Shown: piece by piece, positions 53,668 to 62,577 of the stretch
Numbering within the stretch: the stretch's first letter is position 1
How the letters are laid out: each line of letters opens with the position of its first letter
The notes under the pieces: model-generated
Seen by the model: the letters and a program-made list of their open reading frames with translations, nothing else
Told to the model about the DNA's origin: nothing
Databases searched by the model: none
Source: Paenibacillus sp. FSL A5-0031
GTDB taxonomy: Bacteria; Bacillota; Bacilli; Paenibacillales; Paenibacillaceae
Length of the DNA stretch: 64,000 nt
Reading direction: 5' to 3'
Assembly: GCF_001956295.1 (NCBI RefSeq)
Contig: NZ_MRTD01000025.1
Location: 36,691 to 100,690 of the forward strand
Translations under genes and position numbers: made by a program

Positions 53668-55794
53668 ATGAATGAATATCGGATAAAGGGACTTTCTTGT
53701 GGTGGTTGCGCACTAAGAATTGAGGAAGAGATTCAACAATTAGAGCATGGCGAAGATGCCAAACTAAGTTATAACTCTGGAAAATTAACGGTAAATCCAC
53801 AAGTCTCAATGACTGACGTTAAAAAGATTTTGAAATCAGACAATGCTTACATTGAGAAGAGCTCGGAAACGAATACTGGGCACGACCATAGTGACCATGA
53901 TCATGATGGACATGATCACAGCCATACAGAAGGTAATGCGAAAATGCTTAAAATGCTTATTACATCTGGTGTTATTTATGTAGCAGCCTTACTGTTAGAT
54001 GGTGTCCTCGATAAACAAGCTGTGATTCTTTTATATTTAGTCGCCACGATTATTAGTGGTTACACAACTTTCTTTAGAGGATTAAAAAACTTATTCAAAT
54101 TAAAATTTAATATTGATACTTTAATGACCATAGCGTTAGTGGGAGCCGTATCCATTGGTGAATGGAAAGAAGCTACACTCGTTGCCATTCTGTTTGGACT
54201 TAATGAGTTGCTTGAAGGCTATGGTATGGAAAAAGCTCGTCGTTCCATGGAAGCTTTATTTCAAGTCGCCCCAAAGGAAGCCTTAAAGATGGAGAACGGC
54301 CAGGAAGTCGTTGTTCCTATTTCCTCCCTTCAAGTCGGTGACTTAGTTAAGATTAAACCTGGTGAAAAAATCCCTTCAGATGGTATCGTGTCCGAAGGTA
54401 AGAGTTCGGTGAATGAGGCTGCCATTACAGGTGAGTCGCTTCCGGTTGAGAAAGAATCAGGTGAGCCCGTTTACGGTGGAAGCATTAATAATGAAGGGCT
54501 TCTACTCGTTCGCATAGATAAAGCCTATAAGGATTCTTCCTTAGCAAAAATTCTTCATCTCGTTCAAGAAGCACAAGAAACAAAAACACCAACTGAACTC
54601 TTTATTAATAAGTTCGCTAAGTACTATACACCGCTCATTATGATTGTTGCAGCTCTTGTCATGCTAATACCTCCTCTCCTTTTTCAAGGAGATTGGATGA
54701 CATGGCTTTATCAAGGTTTATCCGTATTAATTGTTGGTTGCCCTTGTGCGCTGATTCTTTCCTCCCCTATTGCGATTGTTTCAGGAATTACGAGAAACGC
54801 GCGGAACGGCGTACTGGTCAAAGGCGGTGTGTTCCTCGAGCAGCTTGGTAAGATCGATACGCTTGCCTTTGATAAAACAGGGACATTAACTAAAGGTGAA
54901 CCACATGTGGCTCAATTGGAGGTCTATGACGAAGAACGATTCTTCCTTGTTGCCGGAGCAATCGAAAAGTCATCTTCTCACCCGCTGGCGAAAGCGATTA
55001 TGAAAGAAATTGACAGTAGAAACATCGTCGTTCCTGAACCGGATGAAATTCAAACAATTACTGGTCGTGGGATTAAAGCGAAAGTTAATGATCAAACGTA
55101 CTGGCTCGGGAATGAAAAAAGCATTGAGCACATTATTATCCCTGACTCAATACAAACCCGCGTAGAACAATTAAAAGAAGAAGGTCTTACCCTTGTACTG
55201 GTTGCAGACGAACGACAAGTAATTGGTATGTTCGGAATTGCAGACGAAATTCGTGAAGAAAGCCGAGCTGTAATTGCATCATTGCACAAATTAGGAATTA
55301 AAAGCACAGTCATGCTAACAGGAGATCATCAGAAGACAGCAGAGAAAGTGGCCTCGGCAGTCGGAGTCTCAGAATTTTATGGAAATTTGCTTCCGGAAGA
55401 CAAAGTAAAAAAGATTAAAGAACTCTCTGCCAACCATAATGTGGCCATGATTGGGGATGGTATTAATGACGCTCCCGCCCTCGCTTCTGCGCAGCTAGGC
55501 ATTGCGATGGGCAAAGGAACTGATAGTGCCATCGAGACAGCGGATATCGTCTTGATGCAAGATCACCTAGGCAAACTTCCTGAAGCCGTTTCGATTGCTA
55601 AAAAAGTTAATCGTATTATTCGTTTCAACATAATCGTTTCACTTGGACTGAAAGTCATTGCTCTTTTGCTTACCATTCCCGGATGGCTCACATTATGGAT
55701 TGCCATCCTCTCCGATATGGGAGCTACCATATTTGTTACGTTAGTTAGTTTGACCATTTTAATTGAAAGAAAAAAGCATCTTGGAAAACAATAA
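53668..55794 (+). CDS. cadA: Cd/Zn/Pb-exporting P1B-type ATPase
   Basis: About 708 residues. The N-terminal HMA domain has GLSCGGCALRIEEEI (CxxC); a His-rich linker (HDHSDHDHDGHDHSH) follows. Membrane part carries the ion-binding CPCALILSSP; the phosphorylation site is FDKTGTLTKGE, HP motif SSSHPLAKAI, and hinge MIGDGINDAPALAS. CPC with these features marks the zinc/cadmium/lead group. ATG 53668 has GAAGGA upstream; the longer frame lies across the operator. Probable target of the CadC-like ArsR repressor. Confidence 0.95.
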   Translation: MNEYRIKGLSCGGCALRIEEEIQQLEHGEDAKLSYNSGKLTVNPQVSMTDVKKILKSDNAYIEKSSETNTGHDHSDHDHDGHDHSHTEGNAKMLKMLITSGVIYVAALLLDGVLDKQAVILLYLVATIISGYTTFFRGLKNLFKLKFNIDTLMTIALVGAVSIGEWKEATLVAILFGLNELLEGYGMEKARRSMEALFQVAPKEALKMENGQEVVVPISSLQVGDLVKIKPGEKIPSDGIVSEGKSSVNEAAITGESLPVEKESGEPVYGGSINNEGLLLVRIDKAYKDSSLAKILHLVQEAQETKTPTELFINKFAKYYTPLIMIVAALVMLIPPLLFQGDWMTWLYQGLSVLIVGCPCALILSSPIAIVSGITRNARNGVLVKGGVFLEQLGKIDTLAFDKTGTLTKGEPHVAQLEVYDEERFFLVAGAIEKSSSHPLAKAIMKEIDSRNIVVPEPDEIQTITGRGIKAKVNDQTYWLGNEKSIEHIIIPDSIQTRVEQLKEEGLTLVLVADERQVIGMFGIADEIREESRAVIASLHKLGIKSTVMLTGDHQKTAEKVASAVGVSEFYGNLLPEDKVKKIKELSANHNVAMIGDGINDAPALASAQLGIAMGKGTDSAIETADIVLMQDHLGKLPEAVSIAKKVNRIIRFNIIVSLGLKVIALLLTIPGWLTLWIAILSDMGATIFVTLVSLTILIERKKHLGKQ

Positions 55795-55803
55795 CGTAAA
55801 TAA

Positions 55804-55840
55804 GCAAAAAGCCGTTAGAGGTATTCTAACGGCTTTTTGC
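55804..55840 (+). terminator. Terminator of cadA
   Basis: AAAAAGCCGTTAGA pairs with TCTAACGGCTTTTT with a short loop, followed by TGCTTTCC. Confidence 0.8.
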
Positions 55841-55862
55841 TTTCCTTATTCTTTTTGTTCCT

Positions 55863-56222
55863 TTGACTGATCTTGTTTCATCTACATCAATTAGCCCTTT
55901 TGTTCCTCTTTTGAACTCATCATCGGAGACTACTTATAACAATCTTTTGCTATGGATAATACATCTACAAACCACACATCATTTAAGAGCAGCCGTCGTC
56001 GGGATGGAACCAACCGGGCATTATTGGTTTAACGTCTCTCGGTGGCTTACAGAACACAATTTTGAAGTCGTTTTAGTTCCGCATCTCGTCAAAAAGAACA
56101 AAGAGAATCGTGACAATACGACCTCAAAGAGTAACAAAAAGGATGCACTCGTTATTGCCGCTCAAGTTGTTGCTTTCTCGCCCGTCCTACTTGAATTCGT
56201 TGTCTTGATCGTGCTTCATTAA
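55863..56222 (+). pseudogene. IS110-family transposase N-terminal fragment
   Basis: About 120 codons with VVGMEPTGHYWFNVSRWL, then VVLVPHLVKKNKENRDN and SNKKDALVIAAQVV, the DEDD-type catalytic region of IS110 transposases. The first Asp and the C-terminal serine domain are missing, and the frame ends abruptly. It lies directly after cadA and before a small gene, so it marks an old insertion site. Confidence 0.8.
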
Positions 56223-56312
56223 AAAAGATTTTTTGCTTGAATTTTTCTGATGAGAAGGTGGAATGATAAGAAACGAATCCAATCACTATCGAAAGAAAGG
56301 ATGTTATATTAA

Positions 56313-56477
56313 ATGGAAACAACTGGTCATGTACATCATTCAGGAGAAAAAGTCACTGAAACTGGCCACTATCTTGATAAAGATGGTGATCACATGGAAC
56401 TTAAGCAAGGTGATACATTCCCAAATTGCCCGAAATCAGGACAACAAACGACTTGGACACATGAAACCATTCACTAA
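56313..56477 (+). CDS. YjzC-like small protein, 54 residues
   Basis: METTGHVHHSGEKVTETGHY with LDKDGDHMELKQGDTFPNCP and a tail ending WTHETIH. The layout ETGxY...D...LKxGDxFP...W matches YjzC-like proteins of Bacillus, small soluble proteins of unknown role. GAAAGGATG lies about 12 bases before ATG 56313, a weak but plausible site. It is enclosed by two IS110 fragments and followed by a hairpin. Confidence 0.6.
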   Translation: METTGHVHHSGEKVTETGHYLDKDGDHMELKQGDTFPNCPKSGQQTTWTHETIH

Positions 56478-56540
56478 TAAAAACTGCTTTCTGCAAGATC
56501 ATTGAGTCGAAAGAACTTGGTGTTCGACAAGTGTATTGAA

Positions 56541-56575
56541 ACGCCACCTTCCGATAATCATAAGAAGGTGGCGTT
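56541..56575 (+). terminator. Terminator after the YjzC-like gene
   Basis: ACGCCACCTT pairs with AAGGTGGCGT, followed by TATTGTTG. Confidence 0.65.
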
Positions 56576-56655
56576 ATTGTTGCGCCCAAGCGCCGATGCT
56601 TATTCAAGGATCGGCATCCAATCAAATACACGGATGCAAAGCAGGGGGAGAGCAT

Positions 56656-56790
56656 CAGCTTTGTTTTATCGCGGTTCTTTTTCACGAGATGTGGTTTGAC
56701 TAGAACAACTTCAAAAAAGAGATCCGAGAGCCACCTGAATAGGTTAAACCAGTAGTACCCGTAGGCTCCTAGCCAACAATGGTTGTCTTT
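56656..56790 (-). pseudogene. Second IS110-family transposase fragment, inverted
   Basis: The minus strand reads GYYWFNLFRWLSDLFFEVVL and VKPHLVKKNRDKTKL, equivalent to the fragment at 55970-56120 on the plus strand. The two inverted pieces flank the YjzC-like gene. Confidence 0.65.
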
Positions 56791-56931
56791 AAAGCGTGAG
56801 CAGTTTGCCGCGACTGGATCCACCGAAGAAGTGTCATTTGATGTATATCTGTTAATTTAACGTAAATATTCTCAAATGCTTCAAATAATCAACGATTTTC
56901 CCACGAGTGAACCAGAATTTATCCGTTTTTC

Positions 56932-57096
56932 CTACTTATTACTCATTCTCCATTCAAACATCGTAATGTTGTTTTCATCAACTTCTTCAATAGTCCCTTC
57001 AAGATATGATTGCTCTGATTGCTCTGATTGCTCTTGACCACATCCCATGGTAACAATTAAAACGGAAACGAGTACAAATAAAATAATTTTCCTCAC
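56932..57096 (-). CDS. Small lipoprotein, 54 residues
   Basis: GTG 57096 lies behind AAGGAG. The signal IILFVLVSVLIVTMGCGQ has a lipobox (TMGC). The mature part contains three tandem EQS repeats encoded by a 9-base direct repeat, then YLEGTIEEVDENNITMFEW, like the start of a DUF3221 or similar beta domain, and ends soon after. It may be a truncated form of a longer lipoprotein. Unknown function. Confidence 0.65.
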   Translation of the reverse strand: MRKIILFVLVSVLIVTMGCGQEQSEQSEQSYLEGTIEEVDENNITMFEWRMSNK

Positions 57097-57119
57097 TATA
57101 ATCTCCTTGTTTTGTTAAC

Positions 57120-57733
57120 GTGGAAATTGCAGCAGATCGTTATGACGAGCTACCGTCGAGTCTTGATTCAACTAAAATTCCCCCTCAGTCCAAGCTTAAC
57201 TGCTTATAGAGAGAACACTTTGTTCGTTATTTAGCAATAAAGGGCATTAGAGAATTAAGATAATTAGATTTAATCGACAACTCTATATTAGTACATATTG
57301 GAAGTATCCTGCCCATTCAATGAAAAGCAGCCGATCGTTATAGCCGGCTGCCTCGGTGCCTTTATTCAGCTATCGTACCTGTTAGTTCAAAGACCAACAT
57401 CTATGGTATCATTCACCGCGCTATCTGTAACGGCAAGCATTAAAGGTCATCCTTTGCAGGATGACCCTTTTTTTAGATGCGCCATACTCATCCGGATTCG
57501 TTTGCTTGTCTAGCCTGCGGCAATGAGCGCAGTACTTTCGGAGGTTGGAAACAGAAAATCGACCTGCGAATGTTCATGCGTATGATGTTTTCAAGGAGCG
57601 TTCATCCATTTGTTGTGATGCGTAATACGAAAAGAAGATAAGAAATCGCCTTAAACTCGGGATTGCCATAAGAAAAAGGAAATAATAAGCTTTATCACTT
57701 TTGTGTTGCTAATTTAATAACGCCAACATATAA
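57120..57733. other. Gene-free stretch with hairpins
   Basis: Contains a GCAGCCG/CGGCTGC hairpin near 57328-57350 and a terminator at 57442-57474. No complete gene seen; the sequence resembles fragments joined by rearrangement. Confidence 0.4.
57442..57474 (+). terminator. Rho-independent terminator
   Basis: AAAGGTCATCCT pairs with AGGATGACCCTTT, followed by TTTTT. There is no intact gene before it on the plus strand. Confidence 0.6.
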
Positions 57734-57749
57734 TTTTACCTAGGGAAAC
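57734..57749 (+). promoter_or_regulatory. Probable MntR operator before mntH
   Basis: TTTTACCTAGGGAAAC resembles the manganese-responsive MntR box of B. subtilis mntH (TTTGCCTTAAGGAAA) in its inverted TTTxCCT/AGGxAAA arms. It lies about 75 bases before the mntH start. Confidence 0.65.
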
Positions 57750-57821
57750 ATTTTGTCGTGCGTCAAAATATTGTAGCCTAGTGCAAAACTATAAAAATAG
57801 ATTGAAATGGAGATGTGTAGA

Positions 57822-59087
57822 TTGGACAAAGAAACAAAAAAACATACAAGCTATCAGTTGTTATCAAGTCGTACTAAAAGCATCAAGAGTTTATTACCGT
57901 TCATAGGACCGGCCTTTATTGCTGGCGTAGCTTACATTGATCCTGGAAATTTTGCCACGAATATTGCTGCCGGCTCTCAATATGGGTATATGCTACTTTG
58001 GGTGGTACTTGTGTCAAATTTAATGGCCATTCTTATTCAAGCTTTATCTGCTAAATTAGGAATAGCTACGGGCAAAAACCTCCCAGAAGTATCTCGTGAG
58101 AACTTTCCTAAACCAGTTTCGTTTGGGCTTTGGGTTCAAGGAGAACTAGTCGTCATTGCCACAGACCTTGCTGAATTTATTGGGGCTGCGTTAGGCTTAT
58201 ATTTATTGTTTGGAATTCCATTATTACCATCTGCTATCATTGCAGCAGTAGGCTCCTTTGCCATACTTGAGTTGCAACGTAGGGGCTTTCGATCTCTAGA
58301 AGCCGGAATAATCGGGATGGTATTCATCGTGGTTATTGCATTTGGGCTACAGGTTTTATATTCGCAACCTAATCCGGGAGACATACTTAATGGACTTTTC
58401 ACCCCACAATTTAAAGGAGTAGAAAGTGTGATGCTGGCTGCAGGGATTTTAGGTGCAACCGTTATGCCTCATGCAATTTATCTTCACTCTGCATTGACTC
58501 AAAAGAGAATTGTAGGGAGGACAGAAGGAGAACGAAAAAGGATATTTCGTTTTGAATTTATTGACATCTTAATTGCTATGATCATAGCAGGTGTAGTTAA
58601 TGCGAGCATGCTAATTGTTGCTGCTGCCCTTTTTCATAAAAATGGAATGAATATTCAAGATTTGGATGTGGCATTTAAACAATTTGGCGAGTTAGTCGGA
58701 CCATTTTCAGCTATTTTATTTGGCATTGGTTTATTAGCATCAGGTTTGGCTAGTTCTGCAGTTGGTACAATGTCCGGAGATATTATCATGCAAGGGTTTA
58801 TTAAACGGCGAATCCCTCTTTATCTAAGAAGGGCAATTACCGTTATTCCACCTATCTTACTAATAGCGATAGGGGTGAATCCCACAACAGCTCTTGTTAT
58901 TAGTCAAATTATCTTATCATTTGGGATTCCATTTGCTTTAATCCCCCTCATTTTATTTACAAGTAGCAAAGAGATAATGGGAAGTCTTGCGAACCATAAG
59001 ATAACGAATGTGCTGGCTTGGGCAATAGCCCTCGTTATAATTGCTTTAAATATCTTTCTCTTGATCCAAACTTTTATTAGTTTGTAA
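57822..59087 (+). CDS. mntH: NRAMP-family manganese importer
   Basis: About 421 residues with 11 membrane helices. The first helix holds the metal motif IDPGNFATNIAAGSQYGY and helix six MPHAIYLHSALTQKR, both complete. Proton-coupled uptake of Mn(II), possibly Fe(II). TTG 57822 has GGAG nine bases upstream; ATG 57807 has none. The MntR-type site upstream suggests manganese repression. It stands alone. Confidence 0.94.
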   Translation: MDKETKKHTSYQLLSSRTKSIKSLLPFIGPAFIAGVAYIDPGNFATNIAAGSQYGYMLLWVVLVSNLMAILIQALSAKLGIATGKNLPEVSRENFPKPVSFGLWVQGELVVIATDLAEFIGAALGLYLLFGIPLLPSAIIAAVGSFAILELQRRGFRSLEAGIIGMVFIVVIAFGLQVLYSQPNPGDILNGLFTPQFKGVESVMLAAGILGATVMPHAIYLHSALTQKRIVGRTEGERKRIFRFEFIDILIAMIIAGVVNASMLIVAAALFHKNGMNIQDLDVAFKQFGELVGPFSAILFGIGLLASGLASSAVGTMSGDIIMQGFIKRRIPLYLRRAITVIPPILLIAIGVNPTTALVISQIILSFGIPFALIPLILFTSSKEIMGSLANHKITNVLAWAIALVIIALNIFLLIQTFISL

Positions 59088-59466
59088 ATGAAGAAGTGTT
59101 TTGATTAATTCGTTCATTTTGAGTAGAATTCATGTTGTAGTCTCCTTGGTTTTTTTTGGATCCGACGCTAGTCAGATCCATTTACATCATACCAAGAAGT
59201 CTTTTTTTTCTCAAACCTCGTTTTTATCAATATAGGAATGCTGCCCGTTCGTATTATTGGTCCAATCAGATCTTTCTCCTTGAACCTCTTTTCATTTGCA
59301 TAGAGGATTATGGTACCCCATTCGAATGTGCCTGCCCGTGAGTCCCGATCCCGAACGTTATATTGTTTCCCCCTCCTTCTAAAGACCATGATTGAGGCTG
59401 ATTGGGACACGAGACCCCATAAAACAAGCGATGCTATGGAGCTAAAAGAAAAACCATTGTGGTCAA
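59088..59466. other. Gene-free stretch after mntH
   Basis: A small hairpin (GGATCCGAC...GTCAGATCC) lies at 59158-59181. A minus-strand frame of 80 codons at 59168-59410 lacks family likeness and is not annotated. Confidence 0.35.
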
Positions 59467-59661
59467 TTACCCTCCACTGAGAACTTGATATAGCTTTGCT
59501 TTAGACACTCCATTCTGCTTGGTTATTTCATTTTTTGGTATATTTCGGCAACCAATCAGAAGTAATGCCATTTCAACTTTGATCTTATCCAATGGTGGTC
59601 TTCCGCCTTTTCTGCCTCGAGTCAGAGCGGCTTGTAATCCAGATGGAGTTTTACTGGTGTC
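59467..59661 (-). pseudogene. Serine resolvase/invertase C-terminal fragment
   Basis: The minus strand reads DTSKTPSG, then LQAALTRGRKGGRPPLDKIK and a final HTH (NEITKQNGVSKAKLYQVLSG). These are the end of the catalytic domain and the DNA-binding domain of Tn3/Hin-type resolvases, but about 30 residues between PSG and LQAA are deleted. The N-terminal part of what may be the same gene lies at 63615-63749, in the same orientation, 4 kb away. Confidence 0.75.
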
Positions 59662-59738
59662 TACCCCATGCCCATCAAACTAAGTAATTAATTCACCCCC
59701 AAAACGAAAATTTTAACTTGATGGGCATGTGGCGGGAC
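59656..59738. mobile_element. Miniature IS4-type element or solo IS ends
   Basis: CATGCCCATCAAACTAAG at 59668 and CTTGATGGGCATG ending near 59729 form terminal inverted repeats around about 40 bases. The right end continues TGGCGGGAC, also found next to the IS4 end at 62472-62498. This fits an internally deleted IS lying exactly at the end of the resolvase fragment. Confidence 0.6.
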
Positions 59739-59938
59739 TATTGTAATAGAAGATCATGCATTAATCTAATATACCCGACCATTTCCGGATGCTGTCCGGT
59801 GATCAGTCCATTTCATTCTGATTGGACACAAGTGGTCCGACATATGACTTTTGTGGCAGCTGCCGTACATATATTTTATTTTTGGAAAAATGGAACTTTT
59901 CAAGCTCTGCGTTGTCTATTTATATGGAGGTGAGACGG

Positions 59939-60466
59939 TTGACGGAGGAGTATCTTAAGCATCTCTCACAAATTGAAACATATGAAATTGAGCCACTTAT
60001 CCGCAAATATTGGAAGGATGTGTGGAACTACTCGTTTGTTTTGACGCAAAAACACGATATGGCCGATGATATAACTCAGGAAACGTTCATTCGAGCTTTT
60101 CGTTCTCTTTATTCTTTCCGTGGTGAAAGTACCGTGAAAACATGGCTGCTGAAAATTGCAAGAAATATAACAATTAATTATAGACATTCGGCTTTTTTTC
60201 GCAAAATTGTCCTAATGGATCAAATAAAAAATAACCAATCAACTCCTTCTGCGGAATCGATTTATTTTGATGACCAGTTTGTGGACCGGATTTGGGAACT
60301 GGTACTCCGGCTACCGAAGAAACAACGTGAAGTGATCCTGTTAAATGCTCATTATCAAATGACACTTGAAGATATGGCGAATGTGCTTGGACTGCCGGAA
60401 GGAACGGTTAAGTCACGGCTGCATCGTGCTAGATTGAAGCTTGACGAGTGGCTGAAGGAAGAATAG
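59939..60466 (+). CDS. ECF RNA polymerase sigma factor (SigX/SigW-like)
   Basis: 175 residues. Region 2 has IRKYWKDVWNYSFVLTQKHD and DDITQETFIRAFRSLYSFRG with the KTWLLKIARNITINYRH stretch; region 4 has LRLPKKQREVILLNAHYQMT and GLPEGTVKSRLHRARLKLDE. It should direct genes for envelope stress. TTG 59939 is chosen since GGAGG lies eight bases before it; the longer frame is not conserved. The next gene is its probable membrane anti-sigma partner. Confidence 0.92.
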   Translation: MTEEYLKHLSQIETYEIEPLIRKYWKDVWNYSFVLTQKHDMADDITQETFIRAFRSLYSFRGESTVKTWLLKIARNITINYRHSAFFRKIVLMDQIKNNQSTPSAESIYFDDQFVDRIWELVLRLPKKQREVILLNAHYQMTLEDMANVLGLPEGTVKSRLHRARLKLDEWLKEE

Positions 60467-60526
60467 CAGTATAGTGCTTACTTAATCCTGCCAATTTATC
60501 AAATGAAATTAAGGAGGTGGATTCCG

Positions 60527-61177
60527 TTGAATCCTAATGAACCTCAATGGTACAGACGTCTTACAGATGGTCCTTTCCGTCAGGAGCCACGACCGACAGA
60601 AATCCAATTGCAATCGATAAAGGAAGAGGTGATGAAAGTGAGAAAACAACAATGGTATTGGAAGACGTCAGTAGCAGGTTTTTTTATTGCTTTAAGCGTA
60701 TTCATCTTATTTACCTGGGTAATCCCGTCAATGGAACTGACAAGTCCGGCTTCCAATCCCACAAATAACAGTAATTTTTATTCGGGTATTGAAAAAAATG
60801 ATATTCCCGACATTTCTAATACCAAAAATATAGAGTTTGTTCATGAGTATAAGGGACACAGTGATAATTGGGCTGCTGTTTATATCATTTACAAAGTGAA
60901 AGATAGCAATAAACACATGAGGAAATTGTTATTAAAGTATATTGGCAAGAAACCAAACCCAATCGGTGAGTTAAGCTATGCTTATGATGCAGGGGGGGAC
61001 GACGTTAGAAGTGGCACTATGTCCTTCACCGATGAACCTAAAGATGGAATTTATTATCTAGGACCATTAGCAGACAATGAGTCTGCGCCAGATAAAGATT
61101 CTATAGTGAAGTTGCTAATTAATTGGAATATGAATGAGCATTCAGAAACAATTGAACTACAACCTGAGCAGGATTAA
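60527..61177 (+). CDS. Membrane protein, probable anti-sigma factor
   Basis: About 216 residues. A polar N-terminal part (NEPQWYRRLTDGPFRQEPRP) faces the cytoplasm, one membrane helix (AGFFIALSVFILFTWVI) follows near residue 55, and the C-terminal 140 residues lie outside. TTG 60527 is preceded by AAGGAGG about nine bases upstream. No ZAS zinc motif is seen. Position directly after an ECF sigma gene suggests it holds the sigma factor inactive; this rests on context and topology only. Confidence 0.7.
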   Translation: MNPNEPQWYRRLTDGPFRQEPRPTEIQLQSIKEEVMKVRKQQWYWKTSVAGFFIALSVFILFTWVIPSMELTSPASNPTNNSNFYSGIEKNDIPDISNTKNIEFVHEYKGHSDNWAAVYIIYKVKDSNKHMRKLLLKYIGKKPNPIGELSYAYDAGGDDVRSGTMSFTDEPKDGIYYLGPLADNESAPDKDSIVKLLINWNMNEHSETIELQPEQD

Positions 61178-61189
61178 TTACGTCAAATA

Positions 61190-61225
61190 ATCCCCACCTT
61201 AAGTTAAGGAGGGGATTTTATTTTA
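61190..61225 (+). terminator. Terminator of the sigma/anti-sigma operon
   Basis: TCCCCACCTTAA pairs with TTAAGGAGGGGA (one bulge), followed by TTTTATTTT. Confidence 0.75.
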
Positions 61226-61283
61226 TATTTATGACCAAGGAAGAAATGCATCTAGCTCCCGAAAATTGGTCCTAATCATGAAG

Positions 61284-61335
61284 AAGAGGCTACCCCTCAA
61301 GTAGTTTATCACTTTGGGGGCAGCCTCATTTCTTT
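61284..61335. terminator. Terminator facing the secreted-protein gene
   Basis: GAGGCTACCCC pairs with GGGGGCAGCCTC around a long loop; T-rich on both sides. Confidence 0.65.
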
Positions 61336-61354
61336 ATAACTAATGAGACAATAA

Positions 61355-62047
61355 TTAATAGAGGACAATTGTTAATTCATTGTTAGTACCTAGCTTAGTA
61401 TCATCGCTGAATGTTAGAACAGCCCCACCGTTAACACTTGCAAATCCACTTGTGTAATATAAAGTAGAATCATTTGCAAACAATGTGTAAACAGAACCAC
61501 TTGAAGGGTTATTTATAGTAGAGTATCTGTCGACTTGTGGTGTTTGAGGATTTAAAAATCCGTGATAAAACATTTCTATCTTTGAAACATATTTGGGGTC
61601 TTGTCCGGCATCATTTATAGTTGCAGTTACCCTGTCTACTTTTGTCTTAGCATCGGAATAGTATGGAGCCGTGCCGTATATTGTATAGTACATTGTTACA
61701 ACGGCACCTATATCATATTTACCATTAGACTTAGATTGGCTTCCTGGTATTGATGAAAGGGCATAGTATTTCTCAGTATAACCATCACTAAATGTTTTTT
61801 CTTGAAGCAACTGTCGAGCTTGTAGCGAGTCGGAGTTTTTACTTGGAGAAACTTTTTTTTGCTTTAATGCTAATTGAACTAATTTATCTATATTTTTTTC
61901 TTCGGGATATGTTACTACTTTTACAAGTTGTTTATCAAATGAAGCGACATTAAGAGAAGGCTGTGGTGTTGCAGATGCAGTTAAACTAAAGCTTAAAATT
62001 GAAATAATTGTCACGAATACAACAAATAGATTTTTGGTACGTTTCAT
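61355..62047 (-). CDS. Secreted protein of unknown function, 230 residues
   Basis: A typical signal peptide (MKRTKNLFVVFVTIISILSF to ASATPQP, cut near residue 27). The mature protein has a helical first part (DKLVQLALKQKKVSPSKNSD) and a beta-rich second part (DIGAVVTMYYTIYGTAPYYS; STLYYTSGFASVNGGAVLTF), like a small surface or extracellular beta domain. GGGAGG precedes ATG 62047. Not recognised. The first 19 bases of the gene occur again at 63838-63856. Confidence 0.75.
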   Translation of the reverse strand: MKRTKNLFVVFVTIISILSFSLTASATPQPSLNVASFDKQLVKVVTYPEEKNIDKLVQLALKQKKVSPSKNSDSLQARQLLQEKTFSDGYTEKYYALSSIPGSQSKSNGKYDIGAVVTMYYTIYGTAPYYSDAKTKVDRVTATINDAGQDPKYVSKIEMFYHGFLNPQTPQVDRYSTINNPSSGSVYTLFANDSTLYYTSGFASVNGGAVLTFSDDTKLGTNNELTIVLY

Positions 62048-62061
62048 TTAAAATCCTCCCT

Positions 62062-62471
62062 TGATAAAACATTTTATAAACAAATTTATAAGTGATGAGT
62101 GACAAAGTGATGTTCCTATCTGGTTAAAAGACAACTAGTTAGAAACTGCTGGTCTCTGTGTTTAGAATTTTCGAAACAGTATTTGAGGTTAAACGACGAC
62201 AGAAAATCACTATATCAATTCCAAGAAAAAAATATGAAGCTTTTTCATTTCTGAAGAAGACCAGCAACACCTCCTATTATTTGTATTATTAAGTCATTTT
62301 TGGTTTAATTCTATAATAGCGCTTTCAATTGACGTGAACAAGTTACTTAGATATCATTTTATGAAATATTCTAGTAAATAGGATTCATTATTACATTAAA
62401 AATCTGTTGAAATATGTCGGTTCCCTGTTATGTGCCATTAAAATTGAAACTTGACGCGGCCGCAGGGTCGG
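62062..62471. other. Upstream region of the secreted-protein gene
   Basis: AT-rich with no coding frame; presumably contains the promoter. GCGGCCGC at about 62456-62463 is noted only as an isolated GC-rich spot. Confidence 0.4.
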
Positions 62472-62498
62472 GGTCTCGCCACATGCCCATCAAGCTAA
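62472..62498. repeat. Terminal inverted repeat of an IS4-type element
   Basis: CTCGCCACATGCCCATCAAG matches, in reverse orientation, the end at 59717-59738. The transposase fragment starts about 80 bases further inside. Confidence 0.6.
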
Positions 62499-62577
62499 GA
62501 AGAATCTATACCCAAAAATGAGAATATAAGACATCCTTTCTATATCAAGCTTAATTCCATAGAAAGGATGGTTTTCC

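Noticed and set aside
56401..56823. A 140-codon minus-strand frame
   Set aside because: Only its first part is IS110 remnant; the rest is antisense to the YjzC-like gene and its terminator.
59168..59410. An 80-codon minus-strand frame after mntH
   Set aside because: No homology recognised and no clear start signal; left as gene-free.
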